From a virus: a stretch of 42,909 nt of DNA. The notes under the pieces are model-generated. The model did no database searches. It worked only from the letters and a program-made list of their open reading frames with translations, and was not told the DNA's origin. Within the stretch, counting starts at the first letter, position 1. Each line of letters starts with the position of its first letter. Where the stretch lies: the IMG/VR virus record IMGVR_UViG_3300020179_000061, positions 1 through 42,909 of that record; one strand, given 5' to 3'. The position numbers and the translations under genes were made by a program. Below, piece by piece: positions 17,854-26,264 of this stretch.

Positions 17854-20800
17854 TTATGCTCCTGACAATTCACCAGTGTTCAATATACGTACTGGGATGT
17901 AGATAAATTCTGCTGCCTTGACTGGTTCAAGAGCAACGTCGATCCACAATTCATTACGATCTATTCTTGCTGGAGTATTGTTTGATTCATCGCAGACTAC
18001 CAAGTAGTCATAGATACCTCTCTTAGCAACAAGATCAATCATTAGTGATTCTACTACTCCAGCGATTTGTTGACGAGTCAACGCATCGTTAGGTTCGAAT
18101 ACGAATGGTCTTGCTGCGATAGTCAATTGACGACGTACATAAGCGACCAAACGTGCTACGTTTGTACGATCAAGTGCGCTTTGACTATTAAATGATGTCT
18201 TATTACCATAGTTCAATAAGCCATTACCAGTAAAGAATACTAGTGGGTTTATGAAGTTAGTATACAATACATTACGTATGCCTAGTGGTGTCTTACTAAC
18301 CACGAACTCTCCTGTGTCACGATCTAAGTAACCGATACCTGTAGCGTTGTCAATCAGACCACGACGAGTACCAGCAGCCGCTAACCAAGGAAATGCAACT
18401 GTATCATTTTTAATAAATGTACGCAACATCATATGACTTGCTGGGACAGCAACTATATTACCGCTCAAGTCTGGAGCGACACCGCTTGGATAGAACAAGC
18501 CAAGATAAGTATCGCGTGTTACACAACCTGTTTCACCAGTGCCTGTAGCACCAGCAGCATTAGTTGCCCATGCTTGAATATCTGTTGCACTTTCTGCTAG
18601 ACCCATTGGAGTGTCACCCAAGATATAACCTGTCTGCCCACGATCATTGTTTAATACGACCATGTTTGGTTGTAGTTCAGGATAATTAGGTGTTGCCATT
18701 AAGTTGAAGAAGTTATCTTCATCGCGTAGTGATTGATTTGTGTCCATTGTCGAACGCATAGCCTTTACAACCATGTTGCGCTGTGCCTTGCGTCCCATAT
18801 ACGCCTTACCTTTATCATCTAATCCACTCGCTGAAACCCATGTTGAAGAAATTGTTGGGTATGTTGATTTGTCTGGGAAATTAGTTGAAGTCAAGTAATT
18901 TGTGCGATACTGCTTAACATTATATCCTGAGCGGCGTGTGTTGAACAACAGTATACCAGTTGGATATAAATTTGAGTTAGGAGCATCAACATCAAGATAA
19001 TTGGCGTTGACAGTAGCCGTGCTTTTCAACATTGATTTAATAGTTGGGATAGGATCATCTGCTGGGTTAGTTGTGCCGTTAAGTGCCCAACGCGCATCTG
19101 CAAACAATACTCCTGTTGCACTTGTTTGATCATTTGTATCTAACAATACCCAAGTACCTGTTTCTGGTGCTACATATGTACCATTGCTATTTCTCTTTGC
19201 TTGCCAACGATAGATTACTGGGAAGTTTTCTAAGTCGCTAGTATCAATCCATAGATCACCATAACTTAATGCAGTAGTACCATCACTTTGTGTTGTTGGT
19301 GCGCTTGCTGCCATAATTGGGCCATTTGGATCAGTTGTATTTGTTCCAGTAGTTTTTGGGAAACCATTCTTATCGTATGCTTGGTTACGATATGCCTTCC
19401 AGTATGCACCAGTTGTTGCATCTGCTGTTTGGCATCTAACCATAATATCTGCTTGGTCAGCAACAGCCCAGAACCAATTAGTTCTATCTGGCGGGGCAAC
19501 ATTTGGGAAACCTTCGTTTGGTTCGTAGTCCACATAATACCAGTTACTTAACATAGTAGTGAACATAGTTGGAGCAACACTTGCTGTTGATCCTGCTAAC
19601 GCAACTGCTGTGACGGCTCCGCCGCTTACTGCTGTAATCTTTATGTTTACATCATTAGTTGTAGCAGCGCCGCCAATTAATGTGCCTAATACTTTTACAG
19701 TATCGCCAGCAGCATAGCCTGAGCCTGCATTACCAAAAGTATCTCTATCAACTGTTACATAACCATATTGAGTCGATAAATTAACAGTTAGACCTGTACC
19801 TGATGATGAGATATTAGTTGTTGCAAATGCAGTATCAGAAATTGCTACTGATGGTCCCCACTTACAGCCATCTGTAGTACCTGATACTAAACCTGCCTCG
19901 TCTAGTACACCGATTGACGCATAGTTTGTACCAGTATTTTCATTGATAACAATTTCACCGCCTTCTGTGTGAGTTATTACGATTGCGCCATCACTGTTTA
20001 CAGCTGCCGTAGTGTAACTAATATTTGCTGCACTCCATGCTGTTGCAAACTGTGCTGCATTACTGCTAGCAGCAATAGTAACTTCCCAAGGTTCAGAAGT
20101 TAATGGATTATTTTGAAACGCTGTTTCGCCAGGAGCACTTACTTGAACTTTTAATGTACCACCTGAACTAAATTCTGGGCTAGTGTTGCTGCCTGTAACA
20201 ACAGTTGGCCCTATAGAATTACGCTTCCAAATATATACTGGAGATTGATCATATGCTCCATACGGATCGACCTGCATATATACGCTACCTGCTGGAATAT
20301 TCTTACCACCAAGAGTATCTACTGCATTAGTGGCTAGCATGTCACTTTGGAATACGTTACAAGTACGTGATCTCCAAGTAGCAAGTGTTGAATCAAAACT
20401 ACTAACTTTTGGATTTAATCCATTAGTTACAGTTGAGATTTTAATCCATACTGAATTAGTTGGAGCAGGTGTTGTTCCTGCAACTGCTGGAAGACTGCCC
20501 TGCCACAATGGCTGCTGCGCTGACGTACCAAAGAACATTTGTGGTTGATAGTAATCACCTGCAGTTATACCTAGTGATGATAATGCTGTACCGCCCAATG
20601 TCCATTTTGTTGCACTGGAAGTTGGGTCATCGTCAATTAGGCTACGACCAAATATGTTAAGTACATTATTGGTTGAACTTGCAGCAATATCTTGTATTGC
20701 TAATGTATTATTAATTTGACCAACAAGTGAACTTAGTGTAGTTCCAGTCGCAGTAACAGTATATGTTACTCCGCTATTAGTAAATGTTACTGTATCGCCA

Positions 20801-21522
20801 ATAGTAATAGTTGGGCTAGTAGTACTTCCCGAAACCATTGGGATAGAACTTAGCCAATCGAAACTACCTACTTCGACCCAAGAATTCAAATAATTCTTAT
20901 AATAATAAGTAGCCTTTTCTGTTACTGGATTGCCTTCTTTGGCTTCATAATCAACTATAGCAAAATCGCCTATTGCGCCAATGCTTGCAGCAGGGGCACC
21001 TGAAGATGTATCCTCTTCGTCAGTGATTATTGCTACAGGTGACTTATAATAATATGATTGTTTTTCGTTGCTCCAACAATAGATACCCCAAGTTGTTGTA
21101 GTTGTATCTAACCAGTATGTGCCATCTGCTGGATTTGCAGTTGGGCGTCCTGTTCTACCTACTAGACTTGCTAGATCAATATCTGCCCTTAATATATAAG
21201 CATTGTTTGTTACACCCAATACTGAGTACGCTGCTAATAGACCATACTCATTTAATTCATACCCTTGAATTGGAGTACCGTCAGCAGTCTGATAGAAGAA
21301 TGGATTACCATATAGTGTAACCAAATCTCTCTGACTAGTGACTTGAAATAATTTACCTGCATTTGCAGTTGTTGTTGCTTGCGCAATACCTACGCCTGCT
21401 GGGTTAGCCTTATTTGCTGCTGTAGCAACCATTACGAATGGTACACTTCCGCCTGCTGCGGGTAGATATTGTGACTGGTCGATAATTGTAACTTCGACGC
21501 CTGGTGATGTTAAAGCTGGCAT
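17854..21522 (-). CDS. gp18: Tail sheath protein gp18, greatly enlarged
   Basis: The N-terminus SPGVEVTIIDQSQYLPAAGGSVPFVMVATA and the C-terminal ~400 residues (KSMLKSTATVNANYLD, YPSGVAPDLSGNIVAVPASHMMLRT, FINPLVFFTGNGLLNYGNKT, ARLVAYVRRQLTIAARPFVF, RNELWIDVALEPVKAAEFIYIP) are a myovirus sheath core. The sheath forms the contractile outer cylinder and is directly upstream of gp19 as in T4. At 1222 residues it is nearly twice T4 gp18 (659). The extra ~550 residues lie between about 110 and 800 and include several short units of the type DGTYWLDTTTTTWGIYCWS and YGDLWIDTSDLENFPVIYRW. They would sit as surface domains on the sheath. A late box (21580-21587) and a 57-nt leader with a small hairpin precede the ATG. 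Confidence 0.93.
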   Translation of the reverse strand: MPALTSPGVEVTIIDQSQYLPAAGGSVPFVMVATAANKANPAGVGIAQATTTANAGKLFQVTSQRDLVTLYGNPFFYQTADGTPIQGYELNEYGLLAAYSVLGVTNNAYILRADIDLASLVGRTGRPTANPADGTYWLDTTTTTWGIYCWSNEKQSYYYKSPVAIITDEEDTSSGAPAASIGAIGDFAIVDYEAKEGNPVTEKATYYYKNYLNSWVEVGSFDWLSSIPMVSGSTTSPTITIGDTVTFTNSGVTYTVTATGTTLSSLVGQINNTLAIQDIAASSTNNVLNIFGRSLIDDDPTSSATKWTLGGTALSSLGITAGDYYQPQMFFGTSAQQPLWQGSLPAVAGTTPAPTNSVWIKISTVTNGLNPKVSSFDSTLATWRSRTCNVFQSDMLATNAVDTLGGKNIPAGSVYMQVDPYGAYDQSPVYIWKRNSIGPTVVTGSNTSPEFSSGGTLKVQVSAPGETAFQNNPLTSEPWEVTIAASSNAAQFATAWSAANISYTTAAVNSDGAIVITHTEGGEIVINENTGTNYASIGVLDEAGLVSGTTDGCKWGPSVAISDTAFATTNISSSGTGLTVNLSTQYGYVTVDRDTFGNAGSGYAAGDTVKVLGTLIGGAATTNDVNIKITAVSGGAVTAVALAGSTASVAPTMFTTMLSNWYYVDYEPNEGFPNVAPPDRTNWFWAVADQADIMVRCQTADATTGAYWKAYRNQAYDKNGFPKTTGTNTTDPNGPIMAASAPTTQSDGTTALSYGDLWIDTSDLENFPVIYRWQAKRNSNGTYVAPETGTWVLLDTNDQTSATGVLFADARWALNGTTNPADDPIPTIKSMLKSTATVNANYLDVDAPNSNLYPTGILLFNTRRSGYNVKQYRTNYLTSTNFPDKSTYPTISSTWVSASGLDDKGKAYMGRKAQRNMVVKAMRSTMDTNQSLRDEDNFFNLMATPNYPELQPNMVVLNNDRGQTGYILGDTPMGLAESATDIQAWATNAAGATGTGETGCVTRDTYLGLFYPSGVAPDLSGNIVAVPASHMMLRTFIKNDTVAFPWLAAAGTRRGLIDNATGIGYLDRDTGEFVVSKTPLGIRNVLYTNFINPLVFFTGNGLLNYGNKTSFNSQSALDRTNVARLVAYVRRQLTIAARPFVFEPNDALTRQQIAGVVESLMIDLVAKRGIYDYLVVCDESNNTPARIDRNELWIDVALEPVKAAEFIYIPVRILNTGELSGA

Positions 21523-21550
21523 TTTTCTGTTTCCTATGTTGTAATATTTT

Positions 21551-21567
21551 GAGGGTTACATACCCTG
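21551..21567 (-). promoter_or_regulatory. Small hairpin in the sheath mRNA leader
   Basis: On the minus strand AGGGT and ACCCT flank a 5-nt loop between the late box and the gp18 ATG. The stem is only 5 bp, so a function in stability or translation is speculative. Confidence 0.4.
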
Positions 21568-21579
21568 GTTTCTTAATAA

Positions 21580-21587
21580 TATTTATT
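21580..21587 (-). promoter_or_regulatory. T4-late-like promoter box AATAAATA for gp18
   Basis: The box reads AATAAATA on the minus strand, 57 bp before the gp18 ATG, in the divergent gap between the sheath gene and the plus-strand HNH gene. Confidence 0.65.
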
Positions 21588-21614
21588 AATTAATAGGAAA
21601 AACTGCCCAATAGC

Positions 21615-21633
21615 AAACCTTCGAAGGTTTTTT
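21615..21633 (+). terminator. Plus-strand rho-independent terminator-like hairpin
   Basis: A perfect 16-bp palindrome (AAACCT, TCGA, AGGTTT) runs into six T residues on the plus strand, immediately before the HNH gene. No plus-strand gene precedes it within several kilobases, so it would stop antisense transcripts leaving the gp18 region or act as a leader attenuator. Confidence 0.6.
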
Positions 21634-21641
21634 GTTAAATA
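21634..21641 (+). promoter_or_regulatory. Possible late-like box GTTAAATA before the HNH gene
   Basis: GTTAAATA lies directly behind the terminator-like T-tract and 5 bp before the ATG at 21647. It repeats on the plus strand the terminator, box, gene order seen elsewhere, but the short distance makes it uncertain. Confidence 0.4.
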
Positions 21642-21646
21642 AGTTT

Positions 21647-22000
21647 ATGATTAAAATAAGACCTATTTGTACTGTTTGTAATAAGAATTATAGTGCTATT
21701 AACTATATAAAGGATAATATTAAGCATTATCGCAGTCATTGTGATGATTGCGGCAAAAAGAAAATTAAAGCAAAAAAAAGATTATTTAATTGGGAAAAGG
21801 CTGGTTATAAAAAGAAACTAGTATGTGATAATTGTGGTTTTAAATCAATATATCCTAGTCAAATGACTGTATTTCACATTGATGGAAATTTAAAAAACAT
21901 TAAACTTGTAAATCTAAGGACTATTTGTTTAAATTGTGTAGAAATTGTTAAGCGAAAAGAATTGTCCTGGAAGCGCGGCGATTTACAGATTGATTATTGA
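21647..22000 (+). CDS. HNH endonuclease-like zinc-ribbon protein, 117 aa
   Basis: Four CxxC pairs (C8/C11, C32/C35, C60/C63, C94/C97) can bind two zinc ions. Between the last two pairs, FHIDGNLKNIKLVNLRTIC has the layout of an HNH nuclease core with H77 and N89 as candidate catalytic or fold residues. Similar small proteins are widespread in cyanophage-type myoviruses. I chose the ATG at 21647 (MIKIRPICTVC) rather than an in-frame TTG five codons upstream, which lies within the terminator-like hairpin. It stands alone on the plus strand and its last 18 bp overlap the end of the dNMP kinase gene. It could be a free-standing homing-type nuclease or a DNA-processing factor; activity is not proven. 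Confidence 0.8.
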   Translation: MIKIRPICTVCNKNYSAINYIKDNIKHYRSHCDDCGKKKIKAKKRLFNWEKAGYKKKLVCDNCGFKSIYPSQMTVFHIDGNLKNIKLVNLRTICLNCVEIVKRKELSWKRGDLQIDY

Positions 22001-22615
22001 GTCAATTTGACGATGTAGTTCATCTACTGTGCTATTATTATCAATGTAGTAATCATATTTAAGTCCCACACTACTATATTCACTAGCATGAATATTATGT
22101 TCTTCTAGTATTTTTCTAGCATTCATATATCCAGCACTATAATAACCACGACTATATTCAAGAGCCGCATCATACCAAAAAGGGTTTTCCCCACGATTAA
22201 CTCTTATTGTATTTCCCCCTGCGTTCTTAATTGCTTTAAGTTCATTAGGGAAACGTGCATCGCTCAATACTATGTTGTCTTTTATACTACGTAGTTTATT
22301 TTCTACGCTAGCAATCCATATATCATCGTGAAACGCACGACGGCCTACTTCTGTTCCCCACTGCTGTAATACAAAACGTGGCGTTAAATGCGGCAAATCT
22401 AATCTTTTTGCCCACCAAATATCAACTTGCTCTCGCCATTCACGACTATGGGCTGTTCTACCTTCAAGTAATTCACGGTCCCAGCCAAAGATTGCGCTAA
22501 TTGCATCTTTGAGCGGTTCCGCAAAACTCATACGCCTGAATCCCTTAAAGGTTACAAGATAATCAGCAATCGTGTCCTTACCAGACCCAATAAAGCCAGT
22601 AATGCTGATAATCAT
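21983..22615 (-). CDS. Deoxynucleoside monophosphate kinase (T4 gp1-like)
   Basis: The P-loop GFIGSGKDT is at residues 7-15, followed by MSFAEPLKDAISAIFGWDRELLEG, the usual start of phage dNMP kinases. FVLQQWGTEVGRRAFHDDIWI and a strand IVLSDARFPNELKAIKNAGG (residues about 117-136) give the nucleotide-binding and lid regions. The 210-residue length is slightly below T4 gp1 (241). The enzyme phosphorylates dNMPs to dNDPs to feed phage DNA synthesis. A possible box ATTAAATA lies at 22681-22688, and TATAAT is present at 22636-22641 without a convincing -35. The 3' end overlaps the convergent HNH gene. Confidence 0.9.
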   Translation of the reverse strand: MIISITGFIGSGKDTIADYLVTFKGFRRMSFAEPLKDAISAIFGWDRELLEGRTAHSREWREQVDIWWAKRLDLPHLTPRFVLQQWGTEVGRRAFHDDIWIASVENKLRSIKDNIVLSDARFPNELKAIKNAGGNTIRVNRGENPFWYDAALEYSRGYYSAGYMNARKILEEHNIHASEYSSVGLKYDYYIDNNSTVDELHRQIDSIINL

Positions 22616-22680
22616 ATACTAATTTCCATAATACTATTATATAAGGCTTGATTACAAAAATCTAGCGTTATTTTTACCAA

Positions 22681-22688
22681 TATTTAAT
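22681..22688 (-). promoter_or_regulatory. Weak late-like box ATTAAATA upstream of dNMP kinase
   Basis: ATTAAATA on the minus strand lies 65 bp before the kinase ATG. It fits NNTAAATA but lies in very AT-rich sequence. Confidence 0.3.
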
Positions 22689-22696
22689 AACCAAGA

Positions 22697-23986
22697 CTAT
22701 ATAGCACTTCCAGCCTTTCTATCTATCGCCTTATCAGTTGAAGCGACCAAATATAGGAACTTTTTTAAATCAGATTGAAAATAGCATCTATCAGAGACAT
22801 AATTTACACATCTATTGTAGTTATGTTGTAAAATAGGCTCCATTTCGTTTAATATTACTTGCCATTGTTTAGCATTTAAACTGGTCAATCTTTTAACTTC
22901 CATTGCTATTTTTTCCATTCTTTTAATGTCGTTTACTTCTTGATCATAACTTTCATCAAACCATTTGGAGAAGGTAAGAAATCCCATGTCTTTTATATAT
23001 TCTAATGTATAGGGTCTAGCAAAAGTAATAAAGGGATGTTTTGCCAATATAGATTTAATTTCCTTTTCATTAATAGATACTGAACGTTCCTGTTCTTCTA
23101 AAGCCCATGTGCCGATAATTAAACTGAAATATGTTTGTTGACAAAACTCTATAGGAAATGACGTATACCCTACATGATTAGTAATAAAATCATTTGTATC
23201 TACTGTTAATGGAAACTTATGTTTAATTTTTTCAAATCCTATACGTAATCTTTCGTCTCTATCCAATTCGCAGCACCTTACATTAGGAGTGGTGCCTAAA
23301 CTTACGTATCCATATTGTAAAAGATCATAGTAAGATAATAATGATACCATCATTATTCTATGCTCTCTAGGCATTCTATTCAAACAAAGATAAGTTTTAA
23401 TTTTAGGTTTAGTTCTGTCGTAATCATATAATGGGAATTCAAGTTTGTTAAACGTATTGAATAAGTGTGGCGAATATATAGTTAAAATTTTATCTTTAAT
23501 ATTTTGTTCATTTGCAAAACTTTCATAGTGTTCATTTAGTTTATAGGCATTACATACATAGATTACTTTATGAGCAGGTAACTGTGTATTTTTTAAAAGC
23601 TGATGTGTTTTTTCAAAAAAACATCTAGTGTGACTTTCCCAACTATTGTTAATTACAAGATAAGCACATCCTTCTATCAATTCTTTCTTAACATCATCAT
23701 TTATACTGTCTAAAATATTCCCATCAAATTCACTGTAATTCCACCAATTTAGACTAACATCAACAATCCATGGTAATTTTTTATCTATTTCCTCAAAATG
23801 TAACAAATCAACTTGTATGCCTATCTGTAAAAAATTTTCCTTGATTATTTTATAATAGCAGGGAGCATGTAAATTTGCCTTATTACTATGTTTAAAATTT
23901 TGTTTGCCTGGCCACTTAATCTTGTCTAAATCGCTAGGTGTATCTTTTAGAAATCCCCTTTCAGATGAAAGAATTTGAAATTTCAT
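22697..23986 (-). CDS. Unknown 429-aa protein, glycosyltransferase-like C-terminal motif
   Basis: The C-terminal half has the pattern ILAKHPFITFARPYTLEYIKDMGFLTFSKWFDESYDQE, which I recall from large phages and viruses in proteins annotated as hypothetical or glycosyltransferase-like. Earlier segments KTYLCLNRMPREHRIMMVSLL and FCQQTYFSLIIGTWA also fit such proteins. No signal peptide or membrane segment is seen. I start at the ATG at 23986; an in-frame TTG at 23998 has no better ribosome-binding site. It lies between the gp13-like neck gene and dNMP kinase. Modification of a virion or host surface is possible, but the function is unproven. Confidence 0.75.
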   Translation of the reverse strand: MKFQILSSERGFLKDTPSDLDKIKWPGKQNFKHSNKANLHAPCYYKIIKENFLQIGIQVDLLHFEEIDKKLPWIVDVSLNWWNYSEFDGNILDSINDDVKKELIEGCAYLVINNSWESHTRCFFEKTHQLLKNTQLPAHKVIYVCNAYKLNEHYESFANEQNIKDKILTIYSPHLFNTFNKLEFPLYDYDRTKPKIKTYLCLNRMPREHRIMMVSLLSYYDLLQYGYVSLGTTPNVRCCELDRDERLRIGFEKIKHKFPLTVDTNDFITNHVGYTSFPIEFCQQTYFSLIIGTWALEEQERSVSINEKEIKSILAKHPFITFARPYTLEYIKDMGFLTFSKWFDESYDQEVNDIKRMEKIAMEVKRLTSLNAKQWQVILNEMEPILQHNYNRCVNYVSDRCYFQSDLKKFLYLVASTDKAIDRKAGSAI

Positions 23987-24024
23987 AAAATCATGCAACT
24001 AAAAACTACTAAGTGCTGTAATCT

Positions 24025-24810
24025 TTAACCTTGAATCCAAGTTAGAGGCTGACTATAATCTACATACTTACGCAACTCATCCATTAAACGATTCATCTCT
24101 TCTTTACTTTCATTTTTCATTGCAGTACCATTCAAAGTTGTGCCACCACCGGGTCCGGCAATACTACCATATTTTTCACGGGCTTCGCCAATTATACCTT
24201 TAAGCACTGCCAAAATCATATTACCTATCCAAACGCCTGCGCCGGGATCTAGTAATAATTCTAATTCTGGTCGCTGAACATCTGCCCAAATAAGTACACG
24301 CTCACCTGTACCTTTAAAGTCACGTACCATTTTCAACACTTTTGTTACTGGATTAAATGTGTATGTAACATAGCCACCGAACATACGTGCTGCTAATTCA
24401 ACATAGCCTGCATAAAAGTCGTATGTAGCCATACCACCTGTGTAGTTATAGTTTAATAGATAAGTGTTTAATATAGCACTTGAAAATGGATCAAAACTTG
24501 TGCTACTTGGTCCTGTTTCAAGACCTACTGTTCTACGAAATATTGCACGTACATTTATAAATTCTGCAGGAAGAGTATAGGTATCAATATTTTTAATAAT
24601 TGTAAGTAAAGTATAAGACTCTATATTAGCATTTTGTGCTGCCTGACGATATAATTTAATAGTGTAGTTATATGCAGCCTCATAGTGTTGCGGATCTAAT
24701 TCTAGATCAATTATATCACCACCTAAACGCAAGCGTAGATTATTGAATAAACCTTGTTTTGCTTCTTCTAAAGTAGCATTTGTAGGTGTTGCTAGTGGAT
24801 CGTTAGCCAT
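24025..24810 (-). CDS. gp13: Neck protein, gp13-like
   Basis: The 261-residue protein begins with ATLEEAKQGLFNNLRLRLGGDIIDLELDPQHYEAAYNYTIKLYR, the pattern of the marine T4-like gp13 family. It continues with DTYTLPAEFINVRAIFRR, GGMATYDFYAGYVELAARMFGGYVTYTFN and a C-terminal GEAREKYGSIAGPGGGTTLNG before an amphipathic helix. In T4, gp13 joins gp14 on the portal to close the filled head and receive the tail. T4 gp13 is 309 residues. A strong ribosome-binding site (GGGAAG) and late box (24831-24838) lie upstream. The gp14-like and gp15 partners are on the opposite strand about 2.7 kb away, an unusual split. Confidence 0.7.
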   Translation of the reverse strand: MANDPLATPTNATLEEAKQGLFNNLRLRLGGDIIDLELDPQHYEAAYNYTIKLYRQAAQNANIESYTLLTIIKNIDTYTLPAEFINVRAIFRRTVGLETGPSSTSFDPFSSAILNTYLLNYNYTGGMATYDFYAGYVELAARMFGGYVTYTFNPVTKVLKMVRDFKGTGERVLIWADVQRPELELLLDPGAGVWIGNMILAVLKGIIGEAREKYGSIAGPGGGTTLNGTAMKNESKEEMNRLMDELRKYVDYSQPLTWIQG

Positions 24811-24830
24811 AAAACTTCCCGATAATAAAC

Positions 24831-24838
24831 TATTTATC
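24831..24838 (-). promoter_or_regulatory. T4-late-like promoter box GATAAATA
   Basis: The box reads GATAAATA on the minus strand, 20 bp before the gp13-like ATG. It separates this late gene from the sigma70-driven operon that ends at 24856. Confidence 0.75.
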
Positions 24839-24855
24839 GGAAGTTTATGTATAAG

Positions 24856-25611
24856 TTAAACTATATCTGATGCTTGATATTGTATAAAATTGTGTGATAT
24901 GAGATATGGTAAAATATACTCAAATGCAAGACTTGTATGTGCTGTGGTATCATAATGTCCAGCAGCGGGTCCTGTCTTTACTCTTTCAATCTTTTTCTCA
25001 TGGAAAAAACCTTCAGCAGTTCCTGGTATAAAATTCAAGTTATTATACACAGTAGCATAATTGTTTTCTTTCATAATTTTTTCTATATCATCACACCAAC
25101 TAAAGAAAACAATTGGAATACCATACATTCTAGCCAAATTTTCCATGGCGCAAATGGTATGTACAATTTTATGATATAAATTATATTCGCTTGTAATTAT
25201 GTGATTAATAATCAAATCGTCAACATCACTATGATATGATTTATTAAGATGTCTTTTAAGGTTTTCTAAATTACTAGTATGATTGAAAGTATAATAAGTT
25301 ACGTTATTAACATTATGAGTGCCTGTAAGGTCTTTGTCTGATGATATAGGTTCATAAAAATTAAAACTTTCAGAATTTAGTCCCAAAGTTAATCTGCCGG
25401 CGCTTGTTAACTGAACTATTACTAAATCTAATTTATTGTTTACTAGTAGTTGATTTAATTTTGTTACATTCATTTCGTTCCCAGCACCTGCACTATATGC
25501 CATTTTTAGTTCACAATTCAATTTTTGTGAAAGCATAATAGGCCAGGGTGTACCAGCATAATAACTACTATGGGAACAGCCTAAACTTGCAAATGTAAAT
25601 TTTGTTTGCAC
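24856..25611 (-). CDS. SGNH/GDSL-like hydrolase, 251 aa
   Basis: The N-terminus ASLGCSHSSYYAG matches block I of phage SGNH-like proteins (GCSH in place of GDS), with S residues as candidate nucleophile. YSAGAGNEMN (about residues 39-48) supplies the Gly/Asn block, and GHYDTTAHTSLAFEYILPYL near the C-terminus resembles the final Asp-His block. The family cleaves esters on lipids or polysaccharides, but the substrate here is unknown. The start is GTG at 25611, three bases after the MazG stop, so it is the last gene of the operon. The non-canonical block I leaves activity uncertain. Confidence 0.65.
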   Translation of the reverse strand: MQTKFTFASLGCSHSSYYAGTPWPIMLSQKLNCELKMAYSAGAGNEMNVTKLNQLLVNNKLDLVIVQLTSAGRLTLGLNSESFNFYEPISSDKDLTGTHNVNNVTYYTFNHTSNLENLKRHLNKSYHSDVDDLIINHIITSEYNLYHKIVHTICAMENLARMYGIPIVFFSWCDDIEKIMKENNYATVYNNLNFIPGTAEGFFHEKKIERVKTGPAAGHYDTTAHTSLAFEYILPYLISHNFIQYQASDIV

Positions 25612-25614
25612 TTT

Positions 25615-26067
25615 TTATATATCTTCAATCTTCCTATGTTCACTTTGATATACATCAAACTTGCCGCCAGGGTATCGTGCTTCAAGTTTACGTACATTCT
25701 CCGCAATTACATCATTTGGATCTAACTCAAGTGCGCGACAAGTACTAATCCAGTACCACATAATATCTCCCAATTCGCGTTTCATATGAAAGACGTTTTC
25801 TTGGCTTAGTGGTTTACCTTGAAATAGTATCTTTTTTACGATCTCGATTAACTCGCCGGCTTCACTATTCAATCCTATAGCGCCTGTAAGTAATAAAGGT
25901 ACATTAGCCATTGGCCCATGCATATACTCGCCATCTGGACCATATGATTCATAATTCGCATCTAACTGGTCCAAACGATTCATAAACTCTGTAAGATCAT
26001 TACTTTCTTTGCTAGTAACAGCCTTTACAAACTCTTGATATTTTTTTAAATCAATTTGGTTACTCAT
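25615..26067 (-). CDS. mazG: MazG-type nucleotide pyrophosphohydrolase
   Basis: The 150-residue protein carries the MazG helical core: SEAGELIEIVKK (E69, E72) and ELGDIMWYW (E98, D101), the acidic residues that bind magnesium. It ends with LEARYPGGKF, a segment shared by phage MazG proteins. Such enzymes hydrolyse NTPs or dNTPs to monophosphates; in marine phages they have been linked to nucleotide recycling or alarmone control. The ATG overlaps the stop of the 66-residue gene (ATGA), so translation is coupled. It belongs to the operon behind the sigma70-type promoter at 27427-27455, consistent with early or middle expression. Confidence 0.92.
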   Translation of the reverse strand: MSNQIDLKKYQEFVKAVTSKESNDLTEFMNRLDQLDANYESYGPDGEYMHGPMANVPLLLTGAIGLNSEAGELIEIVKKILFQGKPLSQENVFHMKRELGDIMWYWISTCRALELDPNDVIAENVRKLEARYPGGKFDVYQSEHRKIEDI

Positions 26068-26264
26068 ACTAAATCCTTAAACATCGTTTTACGTCCACTC
26101 TCGCCTAATGTATAGTCAAAAATTTCTCTTGTGCGTTGCAGCATAGCACACGCTAGCATCAAGTGATCGTTACGATCATTGGTAGATAGTATAGCTGTAT
26201 CTATAATTTGCATTAGTGTTCCCATTCTTGATTTGATAGGATCAAATTCATATTTATTATCCAT
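26064..26264 (-). CDS. Small conserved helical protein, 66 aa, unknown
   Basis: The protein looks wholly helical (SRMGTLMQIIDTAILSTNDR, DHLMLACAMLQRTREIFDYTL) without recognisable motifs. It is overlapped at both ends: its ATG shares bases with the stop of the 376-residue gene (TAATG) and its TGA with the mazG start. The tight packing argues that it is a real gene whose product acts with its neighbours. Confidence 0.75.
   Translation of the reverse strand: MDNKYEFDPIKSRMGTLMQIIDTAILSTNDRNDHLMLACAMLQRTREIFDYTLGESGRKTMFKDLV

Noticed and set aside
19266-21320. Several 65-90-codon frames on both strands inside the sheath gene
   Set aside because: They overlap the certain gp18 frame fully, have unusual Cys/Trp/His compositions and no start signals.
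22636-22641. TATAAT upstream of dNMP kinase as a sigma70 promoter
   Set aside because: No acceptable -35 at 15-19 bp and no extended -10; the region is simply AT-rich.
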